Shown here: piece by piece, positions 62,015-64,000 of the stretch
Layout: the number at the start of each line of letters is the position of its first letter
Numbering within the stretch: position 1 is the stretch's first letter
Source: Dokdonella_A sp963834755
GTDB lineage: Bacteria; Pseudomonadota; Gammaproteobacteria; Xanthomonadales; Rhodanobacteraceae
DNA: 64,000 bases
Assembly: GCA_963834755.1 (NCBI GenBank)
Contig: CAWICQ010000012.1
Coordinates: forward strand, 62,001-126,000
Direction of reading: 5' to 3'
Position numbers and translations under genes: made by a program
Notes under the pieces: generated by a model
What the model saw: only the letters and a program-made list of their open reading frames with translations
What the model was told of the DNA's origin: nothing
Database searches by the model: none

Positions 62015-64000
62015 ATGCCAATCATCGTGTGGAATTCGAAGTGGCCGCGGTCGCTCGCGAAGGGCGTGGCCGTGTGCCTTGCAACCGCCGGCGTTACGGC
62101 AGAAGCCGCGCAGCATGGCATCGACCCGTCCGACATCAACAGGCAGGCATCGGCCTGCGACGACTTCTTCGACTACGCCAACGGCAGCTGGCGCGCGAGC
62201 CATCCGATTCCGGATTACATGGATCGCTGGAGCAGACGCTGGGAGTCCGGCGAGATCAACAAGGAACATGTGCGCGACATCCTCGCCGATCTTTCGAAGA
62301 AGCAGGATTGGCCGGCTGGAAGTCCGGAGCAGCTTTCCGGCGATTTCTATGCCGCGTGCATGGACGAGGCGCAGGTCGATGCCATGGGATTGAAGCCCGC
62401 GCAACCGCAGCTCGACGAAATCGAAGCGATCAAGACCAGAGCAGATGTCGAGCGCGTGATCGCGCATCTGCACGACATCGGCGTCGGCGTGCCGTTCGCG
62501 CTGTTCGCGGCGCAGGATCTGCACGATCCGACGCAAATGGTCGCCAACATTACGGCGAGCGGTCTCGGCATGCCGGATCGCGACTACTATCTCAAGACCG
62601 AGCCGCGCTTCGTCGAGGCGCGCGCGAAATATCTCGTTCACGTGCAGAAGATGTTCGAGCTTGCCGGCGCCAAGCCTGCCGCAGGGAAGGCGGATGCCGC
62701 GACGGTGTTCGCGTTCGAAAAGCGTCTTGCTGAAGCGTCGCTCGACAATGTCGCGCTGCGCGATCCGAAGCAGCAGGATCACAAGACGAAGTTCTCCGAA
62801 CTGCCGACGCTCGCTGCGGACTTCAACTGGACGGCGTATTTCGACGCGACGAAGATTCCGCATTCCGATCTCAACGTCACGCAGCCGAAGTTCCTCGCTG
62901 CGTTCGACAAGGAGATCAAGTCGACGCCGATCCCGCAGTGGAAAACCTACTTGCGTTGGCAAGTGCTGAACGCGGCGGCGGATTCGCTGTCCACGCCGTT
63001 CGTCGAGGAGAACTTCGCGTTCAACGGCAAATACCTGACCGGCGCGACCGAGATGAAACCGCGCTGGAAGCGTTGCGCGGAAGCGGCGGACAACCAGCTC
63101 GGCGAAGCGCTCGGCCGGAAATATGTCGAGAAATATTTCCCGCCCGAAGCCAAGGCGCGCATGCTGGACATGGTCAAGAACATCCTGCTGGCGATGAAGG
63201 ACACGATCCAGGGCGCCGACTGGATGGACGATGTGACCAAGAAGAAAGCGCTCGAGAAACTCTCAACGTTCAATCCGAAGATCGGCTATCCCGACAAGTG
63301 GAAGGATTACGCGGGTGTCGTGATCGGGCGCACGTCGTACTGGGATGATGTTCTCGCGGCTTCACGCTGGAACGTCAACGACAACCGCGGGCAGATCGGC
63401 AAGCCGGTTGATCGCGGCCGCTGGGGCATGACGCCGCCGACATCGAACGCGTACTACAACCCGCTCCTCAACGAGATTGTCTTTCCGGCCGGCATCCTGC
63501 AGCCGCCGGCGTTCGACATGACGGCGACGGACGCGGTGAACTACGGCGCGATCGGCGTCGTGATTGGTCACGAGATCAGCCACGGCTTCGACGATCAAGG
63601 CGCGCAGTTCGACGCGCAAGGCAAGCTTGACAACTGGTGGACGCCGGACGATCTGAAGAAATTCACCGAGCGGGGCCAATGCGTCGTGCGCCAGTTCGAA
63701 GGTTATTTCATCGAGCCCGGCATCCATCACAACGGCAAGCTCGTGCTCGGCGAATCAATCGGCGATCTCGCCGGTGCCAAGATCGCGTATCGCGCTTATC
63801 AGAAATCGCGTCAAGGCAAACCGCCCGAGCCGACACTGGATGGATTCACGCCGGAACAGCAGTTCTTTCTGGCGTGGGGCCAGTGGCGCGGCGATCAGAT
63901 CCGTCCCGAAACGCAGCGCACGATGGTGCAGGGCGATCCGCATCCGATCGCGAAATACCGCGTCAACGGACCGCTGTCGAACCTGCCGGAATTCAAGGCC
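62015..64000 (+). CDS. pepO: M13 family zinc metallopeptidase (PepO/neprilysin-like), C-terminus cut by window end
   Basis: 662 residues are visible without a stop. A hydrophobic N-terminus (AVCLATAGVTAEA) suggests export. The M13 N-terminal domain begins ASACDDFFDYANGSW. The catalytic domain has NAYYNPLLNEIVFPAGILQP, the zinc site HEISH (519-523, VIGHEISHGFDDQGAQFD) and the third ligand in GESIGDLAG (Glu580, Asp584). The C-terminal part, including the usual terminal CxxW motif, lies beyond the window. It probably degrades peptides in the periplasm. It stands alone, 174 bp after the flavin unit. Confidence 0.95.
   Translation, partial: MPIIVWNSKWPRSLAKGVAVCLATAGVTAEAAQHGIDPSDINRQASACDDFFDYANGSWRASHPIPDYMDRWSRRWESGEINKEHVRDILADLSKKQDWPAGSPEQLSGDFYAACMDEAQVDAMGLKPAQPQLDEIEAIKTRADVERVIAHLHDIGVGVPFALFAAQDLHDPTQMVANITASGLGMPDRDYYLKTEPRFVEARAKYLVHVQKMFELAGAKPAAGKADAATVFAFEKRLAEASLDNVALRDPKQQDHKTKFSELPTLAADFNWTAYFDATKIPHSDLNVTQPKFLAAFDKEIKSTPIPQWKTYLRWQVLNAAADSLSTPFVEENFAFNGKYLTGATEMKPRWKRCAEAADNQLGEALGRKYVEKYFPPEAKARMLDMVKNILLAMKDTIQGADWMDDVTKKKALEKLSTFNPKIGYPDKWKDYAGVVIGRTSYWDDVLAASRWNVNDNRGQIGKPVDRGRWGMTPPTSNAYYNPLLNEIVFPAGILQPPAFDMTATDAVNYGAIGVVIGHEISHGFDDQGAQFDAQGKLDNWWTPDDLKKFTERGQCVVRQFEGYFIEPGIHHNGKLVLGESIGDLAGAKIAYRAYQKSRQGKPPEPTLDGFTPEQQFFLAWGQWRGDQIRPETQRTMVQGDPHPIAKYRVNGPLSNLPEFKA

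Overview
This window looks like chromosomal DNA of a GC-rich gammaproteobacterium of the Xanthomonadales/Lysobacterales type, probably Rhodanobacteraceae-like (Dokdonella or relatives). Evidence: protein-family composition (rnr-rlmB, pstSCAB-phoU, stand-alone RnfB next to nth, TPR-sulfotransferases, FmdB next to RNase T), many 4-bp ATGA/GTGA gene overlaps, and hairpin intergenic repeats built on ctctcccgc..gcgggagag. No rRNA, tRNA, CRISPR, phage or insertion sequence was recognised. Species is not determinable from the sequence alone.

Layout. 1-5.3 kb: rnr, rlmB, a fatty acid hydroxylase/sterol desaturase homologue and an acyltransferase. 5.3-10 kb: phosphate uptake operon pstSCAB-phoU on the minus strand. 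10.2-14.3 kb: FmdB-type zinc ribbon, RNase T, and a large secreted beta-propeller-like protein. 14.6-24.2 kb: six tandem TPR-sulfotransferase paralogues. 24.2-26.3 kb, directly upstream on the same strand: an MNIO (DUF692) RiPP operon hvfABC whose precursor carries EGKCG-type cysteine motifs around two EF-hands. 26.9-34.4 kb: a porin, nth, an RnfB-like ferredoxin, small exported or membrane proteins and a second, heavily frame-broken secreted paralogue. 34.6-40.2 kb: metG, DUF2147, apbC/mrp, dcd and two small exported proteins. 40.3-46.2 kb: eight overlapping genes of a pyroglutamate unit (dienelactone hydrolase, HIT, pxpB, pxpC, pxpA, DUF969, DUF979, pcp). 46.2-46.9 kb: gene-free repeat-like DNA. 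46.9-51.5 kb: TPR-GGDEF protein, rimO, DUF3025. 51.8-56.6 kb: Gld-like ABC exporter with DUF4340. 56.7-61.8 kb: DUF423, then a Fur-box-like site and a five-gene unit of diheme cytochrome c peroxidase, porin, FMN-binding protein, ApbE and a four-helix membrane protein. 62.0 kb to the end: M13 metallopeptidase, cut by the window edge.

Most interesting are (i) the EF-hand HvfA-like precursor with its MNIO maturase, followed with no visible terminator by six sulfotransferases, and (ii) the putatively iron-regulated extracytosolic flavin/diheme electron-transfer unit. Several conserved genes (rnr, pstC/pstA, gldG-like, the second secreted protein) are interrupted by single-base frame changes although protein conservation continues across them. 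This points more to residual assembly or sequencing errors than to real inactivation.
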